A stretch of DNA of 64,000 nt, taken from positions 7,574,501 through 7,638,500 of the forward strand of contig NC_089856.1 in NCBI RefSeq assembly GCF_036373705.1, written 5' to 3'. This stretch comes from Amia ocellicauda. Lineage: Eukaryota; Chordata; Actinopteri; Amiiformes; Amiidae. Below, one piece after another: positions 1-11,062 of this stretch (position 1 is its first letter; every line of letters begins with the position of its first letter). The notes under the pieces were generated by a model. The model had not been told where the DNA came from, did not search any database, and worked only from the letters and a program-made list of their open reading frames with translations. The position numbers and the translations under genes are program-made.

Positions 1-892
1 ACTGAGGAAATCTGCACTACAAGAAAGCAACCTTCTGATAAGCAAGGTCCAGAAGCACATTTTAAATTGTTGAGAAGCAACTCTCACCAACAGAGTAAAT
101 ATACACTGGATGTGTGATTTTGACTGTGTAAAAATCATATAGTGGTCTGGTGGCCTTTCCCTTCCTGCTGAACTTGTTCTGAGTGCTGTGACCTCTTCCA
201 GTACTTCACTTCACACATTTTGCCTTTGTAAATGTAGTGCAACATTATCCTTACAAACATTTCACACAGAGCGTTATTATAAAACCTTGCTTTATGCACA
301 GGTTTTACAAGTCCTGTTTTAGGGTGGTTTAAGCGCGACACCTTTAGGATAACACGTGAAACTGCACAAACGTGTGTTTTCTGCTTTTGTTTTGTTTTTG
401 TGCGTCTGTTGAACATTTGAACATGTCAGAAATTTATTTTGTTTGATTCATTCTTCTCAAACATATTTTGTATGTGTCATTAAAAAAAATGTATCCCAGA
501 TTCTATATTATTTGTGTTAATTAATAAAGTAATGCACTCTTTTGAATTGTGCTATAGACTGTGTAACAACAGATAGGTCCTGGAAGATGGATTTCTTCTT
601 TTAAACAAACCTCTCAGTACAGCACTCCCACAGAAACATCTCTTCCAGGCCCGGTGCTGAGTGCAATAAAACTTAGATGGCTGTTAGTCAGGTTGGAGTG
701 ACAGCTGGGACCTCCGTGAAGTTAGCACCCCATGTGTTCAGAATAAAAATTAAAATATATGCATTCGTTTGTGCCGCATTTGTGCTTGTTAGGGTAAGTG
801 TGGTCAACATCAGAACTCAGATGATGTTCATGATGTATTGATGTGTTACTCCTGTGGTATTCATATGTTAATTCATGAGGAATCACAGCACC
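1..892. other. No gene recognised; AT-rich flank
   Basis: Short open frames here have no recognisable domain. The sequence is AT-rich and leads into the 5' end of the CR1-type LINE that starts near 893. Confidence 0.5.
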
Positions 893-1353
893 ATTTATAA
901 GTTGCCACAGACAGAGACAGGAGAATACAGGTGAGAGGCAGCCATCTTGTTGTTTGACTAGTTTCAGACCAGTCTTAGCATTGCTCATTTTATTGTAAGT
1001 TTGCCTTAATTGAACTTAGCATTGTCTGTAGTTTGCCTAAATTGAAGTCAATTCAGTTCAGCTGCTGAGTTGGTGAAAGTAAACAGGTTGTAGAAAGGAG
1101 ATTTAGTCAAGGACCAGCAGGAATTCTGTTGCAGGAGGAGCCAGGTGGGGCCAGTTAGGTGTGAATTGGGGGCAGGTAGACAAAAGCTACTTAAAGCAGC
1201 TGTTGAGAAAGAGCGGCGCTGTTTCTCAGTCACAAAAAGTGAAGCAGTTGACGACGGATCTGAAACCAAGAGACTTAGGGGGGAAAAACAAACAAACAAA
1301 AAAACAAACAAACAAACAAACAAACAAACAAGAAGCCTAACATTTAGAAGCAT

Positions 1354-1839
1354 GTGGCCACTACAGTGTCAGGTTTGCAGAATGATGGTTTCATTTGTGA
1401 ACGTTGTCGGCAGGTTGAAATCCTAGAGATCAAGGTTTGTGATCTTGAGGCTCAGCTTGTTGATCTGCACTGTATTAGGAATATAGAAGAATTGGTCAAT
1501 CAGCCCATGAGAGAGATTGTGTGCACGCCAAAACCTAGGAGAGTTGAGACTGTAGAGCAGGAAAGTGGACAGAACTGCTGGGTTACAGTAGGTCGTAACC
1601 GCAGAAAAGGGCGCGTACAACCCCTAGAGACACCCCAGGAGCTAGAATTGCCCAACAGGTTCCAACTGCTGGACACCGAGTTGGACAGTGACAGCTCAGA
1701 GGGTGATGGGGGGGCAGTTGAGCACCAGAGCACCATGGTGCCCACTCCCCTCCAGAACAGGGAGGTAGTTATAGTAGGAGACTCAGTTCTTAGAGGCATA
1801 GATCAGGCACAGAAAATGATGGGGATGAATACAAGTTGA
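1354..1839 (+). pseudogene. CR1 ORF1 protein remnant
   Basis: A 161-residue frame. The N-terminus has paired cysteines (ICERC) followed by a short leucine-rich helix (about residues 20-45). The middle is acidic, and the frame reaches VVIVGDSVLRG, the GDS box that opens the SGNH-esterase domain of CR1 ORF1. The frame then falls out of homology because of the internal deletion. The reverse copy at 8.5-9.0 kb keeps the next esterase block, with IGTNDIGKG. CR1 ORF1 is an RNA-binding and esterase protein of the retrotransposition particle. This copy is broken. Confidence 0.75.
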
Positions 1840-1880
1840 AAGGATACACACAGTTTAGGAGAGACAAGTAAAACTGAAGA

Positions 1881-2312
1881 GTGTGTGGGGTAGCATTATA
1901 TATGAAAAATTACATTGAGGCAGAAGAACTCAAATTAGATCGCAGAAACGGAACAGAATCTTTGTGGGTCAAACTTTTGAATAAAAGATCCGGAGGATTA
2001 GCAGTAGGAGTGTGTTACAGACCACCCAACTCAGATATTCAGAAAGATGCTACATTGTACAGTGTAATCAGGACTGCATGTAGCAAGGATGTGGGTGTTA
2101 TAATGCGGGACTTCAATTTCCCAAACATAGACTGGGAAAACCCAGTGGGGACTACAGTAGCAGAAATAGAAATGGTTGAGATGGTAAATGACTGGTTTCT
2201 AAATCAATTTGTCAGGGAACCAAGCAGGGAGAGTGCAGGCATTGACTTGATATTTTCAAATGACCAAGATAGTCAGAGGGGCACTAGTTGGAGTACCAAT
2301 GGCGAACTGTGA
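1881..2312 (+). pseudogene. CR1 ORF2 endonuclease domain, N-terminus deleted
   Basis: An apurinic-type endonuclease segment with CYRPPNSD, a DFNFPNIDW box and the closing DLIFSNDQ block. The first third of the domain (ETWL box) is missing because of the deletion that joins it to ORF1. The SDH-type end motif continues in another frame near 2300 (NCDHNMV), so a frameshift lies around 2265-2300. Confidence 0.75.
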
Positions 2313-2838
2313 TCACAATATGGTTAGATTTGAGGCATTCTTTCAAAAAACAAGAACCAAGTCTAAAACAATGGTCAACAATTTTAGAAAAGCAAACCTT
2401 GAAGGTATGAAGCAGCACTTAGAAGAGGTAGACTGGAACACATTGGATACAGATTCAGTTGAAAATGAATGGTTATATTTTAAGAATATACTACTTGAGG
2501 CTCAGGAGAAATTTGTACCAAAACTTAGCAAATTGAGGACCAAGAAACATTGGCCAAATGGTTTAATAGACGTATGTAAAAAAATATCAAGAGAAAGAGA
2601 ATGTTGTATAGTGCATACAAAAGGGATGGAGACTAAACAAAATACATAGAATATGTTGAGCTGCAAAGAGACCTTAAGAAAGGGATCAGGAAAGCAAGCA
2701 TAGCTCTTGGAGATAAAGCTAATGCAAAAAAATGGACAACATGCCACAGGTTAAAAACCAGTCCAGTCAAGAGAGATCAGGATAAATGAGGAGGAGGTAA
2801 TAAAGGGACTAGCAGAATTAAAAACAAACAAATCATCT

Positions 2839-3618
2839 GTGCCAGATCGTATATTTCCAACAGTACTTAAAGAAATGAGGGAAATTATTTATAGGCCACT
2901 AACTCAAATATTCCAAAAGACACTTAGAACAGGGGATGTGCCAACTGACTGGAAGACAGCAAATGTCAAACCAATCCACAAGAAAGAGGACAAAACTGAG
3001 CCAGGAAATTACAGACCAAACAGTCTCACCTGCATCACTTGTAAAATGTTGGAAAAAATGATTAGACAGAAAATAGAGGAGCATCTTAATAAAAACCATA
3101 TTCTTGGAGATAGTCAACATGGGTTTAGACGAGGCAAATCATGTCTTAATAATTTATTCGAATTTTTTGAACATGCAACTGCAGCTGTAGATCACGTGAA
3201 AGCATATGATATGATATACTCAGATTTTCAAAAAGATTTTGATAAGGTTCCACACCAAAGACTGATCCTCAAATTGGAAGCTGTAGGCATTCAGGGTAAT
3301 GTAAGTAAATGGATTATGAACTGGTTGATGTATAGGAAACAGAGGGTGTCGATTAGAGGAGTTGCTTTTAACTGGAGTGAGGTTGTTAGTGGAGTTCCAC
3401 AGGGGTCAGTACTAGGGCCTTTGCTTTTTCTAATCTATATTAGTGATCTGGACTCTGGGATAGTTAGCAAACTTGTCAAATTTGCAGATGGTACTAAAAT
3501 AGGTGGCTCAGCAGATACAATCTTAGCAGCACAGGCTATTCAGAGGGATTTGGATAATATTCAGTTGTGGGCCGACACCTGGCAGACCGAAATTCAATGT
3601 GCAAGGTATTACATGTAG
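2839..3618 (+). pseudogene. CR1 ORF2 reverse transcriptase domain
   Basis: The frame covers the RT fingers and palm: PIHKKEDKTEPGNYRP, then HGFRRGKSCL, DFQKDFDKVPH, SGVPQGSVLGPLLFLIYI and KFADGTKIGGSAD. The usual catalytic FADD box reads FADG, so the second aspartate is lost. RT would copy element RNA at the nicked target site. The reading frame stops at 3616, and the rest of ORF2 is in other frames up to about 4150. Confidence 0.85.
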
Positions 3619-4385
3619 GTAACAAAAATGTCCACTATAATTACATTATGGGAGGAATAACAGAATGTTAGGGTATATTGTCAAAAGTGTAGAATTTAAA
3701 ACAAGGGAAGTAATGTTAAGATTGTACAATGAGCTAGTTAGACCTCATCTGAAATACTGTGTGCAGTTCTGGGCTTCACACAGGCAGTTCAGATGAGAAC
3801 AACCTTATTCCAGGTCTGAGGGGAATGTCCTACTGAGAGACTGAGGGAACTGAAGCTTTTCACCCTGGAACAGAGGAGACTACGTGCGGACTTGATCCAA
3901 GTCTTCAAAATCATGAAAGGGATCGACCACATCAAACCAGAGGAGCTTTTCCAGATCAGCAGGGACACACGCACCCAGGGACACAAATGGAAACTGGGCT
4001 ACAAGGCATTCAAAACGGAAAACAGGACGCTTCTTTACACAGAGAGTTGTCACAATCTGGAACAAACTCCCAAGCAATGTGGTAGATGTTGAAAATTTGG
4101 GAACATTTAAAAATAGACGGGATAGGATCCTTGGAACACTTAGTTATTAATGGACACCAAACAAGCATGATGGGTTGAATGGCCTCCTCTCATTTGTAAA
4201 CTTTCTTATGTTCTTATGTTCTTAATTGTAGATGGGGAGAAGTGAGGTTACATTTTACATAAATACAAATACATATTCTCTGTAAAAATATTCTTGTGTC
4301 TAATTCTTACGTGTGATTTGACACTTAGGTCAAGTGAAAGGTGTCCGCTTCGTTTCAAGGTCCTCTCACCCAAACTGCATGAGCA

Positions 4386-5322
4386 GGGCATTTTCTAGGC
4401 TATTGAGGGCCCTAAGCAGATTTAATTGTCGGCCCCCCTCACTGTAGTTCACTTCGCACAACATCAAACTAACTTGTAAATGTGTATAAGCACACATATG
4501 TACGAACATGCATTGTACAAATCTACATGTAAAGACTAAAGAGGGACCTATTAGCAGCAACATAATCTTTTATTTACAAAATTGTGGAACACAATTGGAA
4601 CACTATAATAGGGCAATAAAATTAATACATTTTAATACTGGACTCACCATGATGATGATGATGATGTTGCGATGATGATGATGATGATGATTAATACAGC
4701 GGCCATGATGAAATTATGAAGACGGCCGCTATACACAGCTGAGATGTTTAGCCATTGATATCTGACAACCCCTGTGGTTGAAGGTCATCAGGCTCAGATG
4801 TAGATGAATCATGGCAAGAAGTTGAGGGAGTTGGCTCAGCTGTTGTTCCTGCTGCTGCTTTTTCGTAAAAAAACATTATTGGTAGCTGTCGCTGTTGTCT
4901 TTTCAGCCGCTCAAACATTTCCTTATAAGGTTTTAGTTTGTCATCACTCTCTAACTGAGTCAGTTGTGCTGTTGTGCTCACCTTTCTTTTCAAATAAATT
5001 AATTAGCAGTTGTTTTGCCTCAGTTTGCTTTCTTTCTCTTTCCTTTCTTTCTATTATTTTTTGGTACCATGATTTCCCTTTCTTGGGGAAAGACATGACT
5101 ACCACAGTAGCAGTCACTTAGCTCCACTATTTTTTGGGGATACGAAGTTCAGTCAATCATCCGATTTATTCAGCCAATTTATGTTTAGTTGTGACACAAA
5201 TGACTTAGAAATAAAAAAATTCAAACATAAACAAATTTTCATTCCAAGCTTTTCGAGGGCCCTCCCCCCATTGGGGCCTGCATAGTCAGTCCCACTTTTC
5301 CCCCCACTTCGACGCCCCTGCC
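4386..5322 (-). mobile_element. Probable hAT-like transposon fragment
   Basis: Read on the minus strand, the right end (GACGCCCCTG on +, near 5322) and the GGGCCC-rich ends at 4400-4430 and 5255-5275 resemble vertebrate hAT elements with a TTF-type zinc finger. A lysine-rich N-terminal frame begins MSFPKKGKSWYQK at about 5094 and breaks near 4975. No transposase catalytic region is seen, so it would be non-autonomous. The family call comes from overall appearance only. Confidence 0.35.
4649..4691. repeat. (GAT)n trinucleotide microsatellite
   Basis: Two runs of GAT/ATG triplets with a short interruption (TTGC) in the middle. Confidence 0.9.
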
Positions 5323-5339
5323 TGCTTCCCTCTGATTTG

Positions 5340-5652
5340 TATTTAAACCCCCTGTTAGTTACATACAATGCTATGTCTTGTCAGTTCACCTGCATTTCTA
5401 AGAGTTCCTCCTGTTTACTGATCTCAGGTGTTCCTGACCTTTGTTTACCCCCCATGTTTTGACTCCTGGATTGTCATCTGACTGTTTGTATACCTGAGCG
5501 ATTGACCTACTGCCTGTGACCCCCAACTCCTGCTTTTGCCTTGCCCCTATTTCCTTGTTTGCCGGCTCTTTGACCTGGATTGATACACACCTGCTTCTTC
5601 CTGCACTTGAGTCCACCAATTCTATGGCTGTTTGCACAGACAGTCGTGACAT
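5340..5652 (+). mobile_element. Possible LTR fragment of a gypsy-like element
   Basis: A C/T-rich stretch with repeated CCTG/TTTGACC words that ends CAGTCGTGACATT. This resembles the R-U5 end of fish Ty3/gypsy LTRs, and it sits 280 bases before a gypsy integrase remnant on the same strand. No second LTR or target duplication was found. Confidence 0.3.
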
Positions 5653-5929
5653 TGTCTTGCTAGTGTAATGTTTTTTCTCACGTCTTTGTTGATTTGTGGA
5701 AAGCCTATAAACTCATTAACACATTCTTTGCATACATTTCACCCACATGCATTTACTGTGTCTGGCATTATTAAATCCCAGACTTCCAAAAAAAAAGCCC
5801 TTATACATGTGAATGTAAGCGTAGTGTGCTTTAAAACAAAGCACGATAGGGGAAAGAATAAATTACCTGAGATTGGGAATTTTCACTCAATTATCTGTGT
5901 CCAAAGCTGAGTTTAGCGAGGATAGCCAG

Positions 5930-7062
5930 GTGCTTCTATTAGCCAAGGCTGAACTTGGATGTGGGAGATTTTTGTCAAAGTTGTCTTGAATGTCAGTATA
6001 CAACACAGGTGAGGAAGTCGGAGAGAGGACCTCTGCAGCTCCTGCCTGTTATTGAAGTACCATTCAGACGTATAGTGATGGATATTGTGGGGCCCATTAT
6101 GAGGAGTAGCGGGGGCTATCAATTTATTTAAGTGATAAGCGATTTTGCCACACGTTACCTGGAAGGATTCCCTCTCAGAAACATCACTGCTAAAACCGTT
6201 GCAATGGCGTTAAGACACTTGATTTCTAGAGTTGGTATTCCAGCAGAGATATTCACAGATCAGGGCACAAATTGTCTGCAGTACTTTGTAGAGAGCATTG
6301 GGCATATGGGGTATGTGTACGACCCCAGGCAAGGATTGGGACCTCTGGTTGCGGTTCCTACTGTTTGCCTATAGAGAGGTTCCTCAATCATCTACTGGCT
6401 TTTCTCCCTTCGAGCTTCTTTATGGCAGAGCACCACATGGACCGTTGGATGAGTTGAAGGAGTTGTGGGAAGAGCCAAAGCAGCAAGAGGTGGTGAATAT
6501 CGTATCTTACATGCTGGAGATGAGAGAGCGCTTGGAGAGCTACACCCACCTTGCCACACAGAATCTCAGGGAGGCACAACAACAGCAGAAGGACTGGTAT
6601 TATCGCCATGCCTGCAGCAGAGAGAATAAGCCCGGCAAACAGGTTTTATTACTTCTACCAACACTGGAGCATAAACTTTTAGCCAAGTGGCAGGGTCCAT
6701 TTGAGATATTGAGAAAAATAAGGCCTGTCACATGAAATTCAGTTGTCCGGTGCAAAGAAAGAGGGGAAGAGGATCTTCCACCTGAACCTGCTGAAGGCCT
6801 GGGCTGAATGTGAGGTTCCAGCAACGTCACTGGTTGTGGGTCGGCAATTTCATCTTGAGACTGACCACAAGGCTCTGCTTTGGCTGAATAATATGCAACA
6901 CTCCAACCATCGGCTGACGTGATGGTACATCAGCCTGCAGCCATTCTCTTTTACCATCGAACTTACCTGGCCAGGTGGAAGATTGGCAACAGGATTGGAA
7001 CATCGGTGTGCACCAACAGCCGTGAGGAGAGAGACAATAAAGAACACTGCAGATTAGTAATG
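5930..7062 (+). mobile_element. Ty3/gypsy pol remnant: integrase, then RNase H
   Basis: From left to right: an HHCC-type zinc finger end (CQSCLECQ), the start of the integrase core (MDIVGP, first D; FTDQGTN, second D), then a junction that deletes the part with the catalytic glutamate. The integrase C-terminal part resumes in another frame (FAYREVPQSSTGFSPFELL, then LLAKWQGPFEI). Just after it, at about 6829-6955, comes an RNase H stretch (FHLETDHKALLWLNN) with an in-frame stop. In intact gypsy pol, RNase H precedes integrase, so the copy is rearranged as well as mutated. Confidence 0.85.
6298..6735 (+). pseudogene. Gypsy integrase C-terminal region
   Basis: A 145-residue frame. After about 15 out-of-frame residues it reads the conserved end of gypsy integrase: FAYREVPQSSTGFSPFELLYGR, a helical stretch rich in E/Q/R, and LLLLPTLEHKLLAKWQGPFEI, which is the SH3-like DNA-binding part. 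It is offset by a frameshift from the upstream core at 6132-6374. Confidence 0.85.
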
Positions 7063-7722
7063 GCATTGTAAACTTTATAAATTGAATCTGTGGGGAAGGG
7101 GGGTGAAATATATATATTGACTATATTGTGGTGGTTTTCTTATTGCTGTTTTAAGTACTGTTGGAAATATCCCATGTGGCCCAGGTGATTTGTTTGTTTT
7201 TAATTCTGCTAGTCCCTTTAGTACCTCCTCCTCATTTATCCTGATCTCTCTTAGGGTTTGACTGGACTGATTGTCAACCTGTGGCATGTCATCTGTTTTT
7301 TCTTTTGTAAAAACCTCTGTGAAATACTCATTTAGAATATTTGCCACATCTTGTTCGTTTTCCAAGATACCTCAATTTTTGCCCTTTATCTGTTTCACCT
7401 CCTCCTTTATTGACCGCTTGCTGTTGTAATATTGAAAAAAGCTCTTTGCATTGATTTTAGCTCCAGGAGCTATGTTTCTTTTTATTTCCCTCTTTGCTTT
7501 CCTGATCCCTTTCTTAAGATCTCTTTGCAGCTCAACATATTCTATGTATTTTGTTTTGTCACCATCCCTTTTGTATGCGCTATACAACATTTTCTTCCTC
7601 TTTATATTTTTTTGCATACCTCCATTAAACCATTTTGGCCAGTGTTTTTTGTTCCTCAATTTGCTAAGTTTTGGTACAAATTGCTCCTGAGCCTTAAGTT
7701 GTATATTCTTAAAATATACCCA

Positions 7723-8487
7723 TCAATTTTCAACTAACTCTGTATCCAATGTGCTCCAGTCTACCTCTTCTAAGTGCCGTCTTATACCTTCAAGGTTTGC
7801 TTTTCTAAAATTGTAGACCATTGTTTTACACTTGGTCCTTGTTTTTTGAAAGAATGCCTCAAAGCTAACCATATTGTGATCACAATTTGCCATTGGTTCT
7901 CCAACTACTGTCCCCCTGACTCTATCTTGGTCATTTGAAAAGATCAAGTCAATACATGCGCTCTCTCTGGTTGGTTCCCTGACAAATTGAGTTAGAAAGC
8001 AGTCATTTACCATCTCAACCATTTTGATTTCTGCGTCTGTAGTCCCCACTGGGCTTTCCCAGTCTAAGTTTGGGAAATTGAAATCCGCCATTATAACAGC
8101 CACATCTTTGCTACATGCAGTCCTGATTACACTGTACAATGCAGCATCTTTCTGAATATCTGAGTTGGGTGGCCTGTAACACACTCCTACCGCTAATCCT
8201 CCAGATCTCTTGTTCAGAAGTTTCACCCACAAAGATTCTGTTCCGTTACTGGGATCTAATACAAGTTCTTCTGCCTCAATGTCATTTTTCACATATAATG
8301 TTACCCCACCCCCTCTTCGATTTTGCCTGTCTCTCCTAAACTGTGTGTATCCTTCCAACTTGTATTCATCCCCATCATTTTCTGTAAGCCATGTTTCTGT
8401 CACTCCTACAACATCATAGTCACACGCCAGCACTGTGGCTTCCAAGTCTAACATCTTGCTCCTTATACTCCTGGCATTGAGGTACAA
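7723..8487 (-). pseudogene. CR1 ORF2 endonuclease domain, nearly complete
   Basis: A 254-residue frame with the APE-type endonuclease boxes in order: NARSIRSK, VTETWL, RRGGGVTLYV, CYRPPNSD, DFNFPNLDW, DLIFSNDQD and NCDHNMV. It ends at a stop within the linker to the RT; the frame continues past it from about 7690. The endonuclease nicks target DNA to prime reverse transcription. This copy retains the part that copy 1 has lost. Confidence 0.85.
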
Positions 8488-8559
8488 ACATTTCAGGACT
8501 TTTGTATTAGCAGTTTCCCTTGGTTTTCTTTCCTTAGTGGAACATCTCCCATTGTCGGA

Positions 8560-8966
8560 GCTTTAGTTTTGTTCCTAACTCTTTAAATTTGTCTTGCAGA
8601 ACCTCTGTCCTACCTTTTCCTATGTCATTGGTTCCAATGTGGACCATGACCAGTGGATTCCCCCCGGCTTTGGCCAGTAGCCCGTCTACTAGTTTAGGGA
8701 GATCTGCAACCTGAGCACCAGGCAGGCAAGATACCATGCGGGTCTCCTTGTCACTAGAACACACTGTGTGATCTACACCTCTAAGAATTGAGTCTCCTAC
8801 TATAACTACCTCCTTCTTCTGGGGGGGAGTGGGCACCATGGTGCTCTGGTGCTCAACTGCCCCCCCATCACCCTCTGAGCTGTCACTGTCCAACTCGGTG
8901 TCCAGCAGTTGGAACCTGTTGGGCAATTCAAGCTCTTGGGGTGTCTCTAGGGGTTGTGCACGCCCT
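8560..8966 (-). pseudogene. CR1 ORF1 esterase-domain fragment
   Basis: The frame holds an acidic linker (ELDSDSSEGDG), then VVIVGDSILRGVD and VMVHIGTNDIGKG. These are the GDS and GTND blocks of an SGNH-hydrolase-like domain found in CR1 ORF1. It is cut on its N-terminal side by the nested LINE at 8979. Confidence 0.8.
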
Positions 8967-9762
8967 TTTCTGTGGTTACAGCAGGGTCCTCGTGAACCGC
9001 CACCTGACAGAACCATTTCCGGTCAGGTCGGGGGTCCGACAGGGTTGTCCCCTGTCGGCCCTGCTGTACATCCTCTGTTTGGAGCCGTTCATGCAGGCGA
9101 TCCGCCGGGACGTCCGGGTGACAGGTTTCCATCTCCCGGGTTCCGGTGGAGAGCAACTGAAAGCCCTGGCCTATATGGACGTAGTGGCCGTGGTCTGCAC
9201 AGACGCGCCGTCCATGGCCAGGGTTGAGGAACTGCTGGACGGCTTCTGCAGGGCGACGGGGGCCGCTGTCAATAGGGCCAAGAGCGAGGTCTACCTCTCA
9301 AGGGCATGGCCTGTCGGCCGGGGCCCGCCAACCGTGTTCCCTGTGAAGCCATCCATCAAGGTTCTGGGGTTCACGATCGACGGGACCAACATGGGCACCC
9401 GGAGCTGGGAGGAGGCTTTATCTAAAGTCCAAAGAAAGATCCACGGCTGGAGCACAAGGACCTTGACGATGGCTGGTAAGGTGCTGGTCGTAAAGGCCAT
9501 CCTCTTCCCGATACTTCTCTACGTAGGTATGATCTTCCCCCCAGACAAAGTCATCGCAAAACTAGTGACAAGAATTATATTTCGGTTTGTCTGGGGGAGC
9601 AAAATGGAGAGGCTGAAAAGAGTGCAGATGGTGAAGGGTACCCTGGATGGAGGCAGGGGGGTCCCGGACGTTGTGCGGGTGATAAAGGCGCAGGGGCTGG
9701 CCTACGTGGTCAAGAACATCCAGGCTAATGGCAAGAAAGTGAGTTTTATTAACCGCTTTTAG
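8941..9762 (+). pseudogene. Tx1-like LINE reverse transcriptase, partial
   Basis: The frame starts by chance in CR1 sequence; the true element reading begins at about 8980. It covers RT palm blocks (RQGCPLSALLYILCLEPF) and the YxDD position, here AYMDV. The thumb and the start of the C-terminal domain follow, ending at a stop at 9760-9762. Homology continues at 9765-10560 in other frames (KDVSWMAVSRCLP and a second ORF at 10105-10560). Confidence 0.8.
8966..8979. repeat. Left target-site duplication of the nested LINE
   Basis: TTTTCTGTGGTTAC. It matches 11049-11062 with one mismatch, and the same sequence occurs once, uninterrupted, in CR1 copy 1 (around 1590-1605, opposite strand). Confidence 0.9.
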
Positions 9763-11048
9763 CAGCCTGAGACCATTCGGCCTCTGCACCATGGATAACA
9801 CCAGGCCGCACTCGTGGGATCCCCCGCCGTTCTACAGGGCGCTCTGAGCCTTTGTGCTCGAAGTATGCCTCCATAAAGTCGTGCTGGCCTCCTGAGATTA
9901 TAAGACCATCTGTAGCCAGATGAGATCTACCCAGGAGACCAGCCGGATAGAAGATTTCCCTCCCGAAACCTGCTGGTTTATCTGGGCTAACGCTATGCAC
10001 GTTTGCCTCACAAATACGCAGAAAGATGTCTCCTGGATGGCTGTGAGTCGGTGTCTCCCCACCTGAGTGTTCAAGCACAGAAGGGGCCTAGCCCCTTATG
10101 ACATGTGCCCCTACACGGGTTGACTGGGGAAGGAGACGGAGGCTTTAGGGATTGCCCCTCCGCCTGCAGGGTCTGGCTCCTGTTTTCTCCGTTCCTCCAC
10201 AGGTTTGCCGTTCCTGTGCGGGCGACCGCCCAGCAGATCCTGTATGGACCGGCCAGGGGACTGACATCTTCAACCCTGAGGTGCTGGTGGCGTGTCGTCT
10301 GCACAGTGAAACAGGACCTGTGGGAGGGACGGAACATCTGCTTATTCAACAAGCAGGAGCTGGACCCAATTGTCATCGCGCGGAGGGGCATGGTACTAAT
10401 TAGGGACCATGTCAATCTGGAGGTCCATCAGAGGGGCAAGGAGGAAGCCTTTAAGAACTGGCAAATACAAGATCTGGGGGGAGCTCAGGATCCCGTGATG
10501 GGACCAACCTCCAGGGACGGCCATCTCCCCCTGCTGGAGCCCGAGTCCAAGATCTTTTAACTATTTTTTATGAAAGATTGTTTTTAAAAAATGACTTTAA
10601 AAAAATGAATTTTAACTGTTTTTAAAGAATTAGTTGATTTTAAATGCACTTGTTTTATTTAGGTATTTGGTTGGTTTTGTTCTGTTTTTTTCTTTTGTCA
10701 AATACATTGGCCATTTGGTTATAATTTTAAATGCATCGGACTGTTTTGGTTTGTTTTTTATTTTATCGTTTTATTTGTTTTTTGCTTTGTCCGGTGCATT
10801 TTCAGTTATTTTCAATGTATTTGACCCTTTTGTTGGTTTGCAGTTTTGCTTTAATCACAAGTTTGTTTTATTGTCTTATGCACTTGTTTATTTGAGTTCA
10901 TGTATTCTGTTTACGTTAATCACTTAAGATTTTAAAATTTTTAAGTGATTTTAAGAATTGATTTTAATTTTTTTTAATCATAAGTATTAAAATTTGTTTT
11001 GAATGTTTTTATTATCGATTGTAAAATACTTAACCCAATAAAACAGTA
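8980..11048 (+). mobile_element. Tx1-like (L1 superfamily) LINE, 5'-truncated, nested in CR1 copy 2
   Basis: The insert begins mid-RT with FPVRSGVRQGCPLSALLYIL and continues through AYMDV (a degraded YADD box), AVNRAKSEVYLS, KVLGFTID and the thumb/C-terminal region GKVLVVKAILFPILLY. The C-terminal part goes on in shifted frames to KIF* at 10558. A 490-bp AT-rich 3' region follows, ending AATAAAACAGTA. GC content is clearly higher than in the neighbours across 8980-10560. The exact clade (Tx1) is a family-resemblance call. The insertion itself is certain from the target duplication and the split CR1. Confidence 0.85.
10105..10560 (+). pseudogene. Tx1-like LINE ORF2 C-terminal end
   Basis: A 151-residue frame that follows the RT piece after a stretch with several stops. 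The tail LLEPESKIF and the upstream FRDCPSACRVW block fit the C-terminus of Tx1/Keno-type ORF2. It ends at a stop at 10558, followed by the AT-rich 3'UTR of the element. Confidence 0.65.
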
Positions 11049-11062
11049 TTTTCTGCGGTTAC
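11049..11062. repeat. Right target-site duplication of the nested LINE
   Basis: TTTTCTGCGGTTAC. Partner of 8966-8979, with one C/T difference. Confidence 0.9.

Larger units (their letters stand above)
893..4225 (+). mobile_element. CR1-type non-LTR retrotransposon, copy 1, degraded
   Basis: The copy runs from a 5' region shared with the reverse copy at 11.7 kb to a 3' tail of repeated TTCTTATG units near 4203-4225, the 8-bp terminal repeat style of CR1. It carries an ORF1-like frame (1354-1839), endonuclease remains (1881-2312), a reverse transcriptase stretch (2839-3618) and a C-terminal segment (3850-4160). Stops and frameshifts break ORF2. An internal deletion near 1803-1815 joins ORF1 to the middle of the endonuclease. 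The CR1 assignment rests on RT motifs such as GFRRGKSCLNNL and SGVPQGSVLGPLLFLIYI, plus the tail. It is not mobile as it stands. Confidence 0.88.
7152..8979 (-). mobile_element. CR1-type LINE, copy 2, 3' part (left of the nested insertion)
   Basis: Reverse-strand copy closely related to copy 1. It holds, from right to left, the ORF1 esterase block (about 8966-8560), the endonuclease (8487-7726) and the linker and first part of the RT (7690-7152). It ends abruptly inside the RT at the ...FPTVLK block near 7152, so about 1.3 kb of the 3' end is missing. Its 5' continuation lies at 11049-11755, separated by a Tx1-like LINE. Confidence 0.88.
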
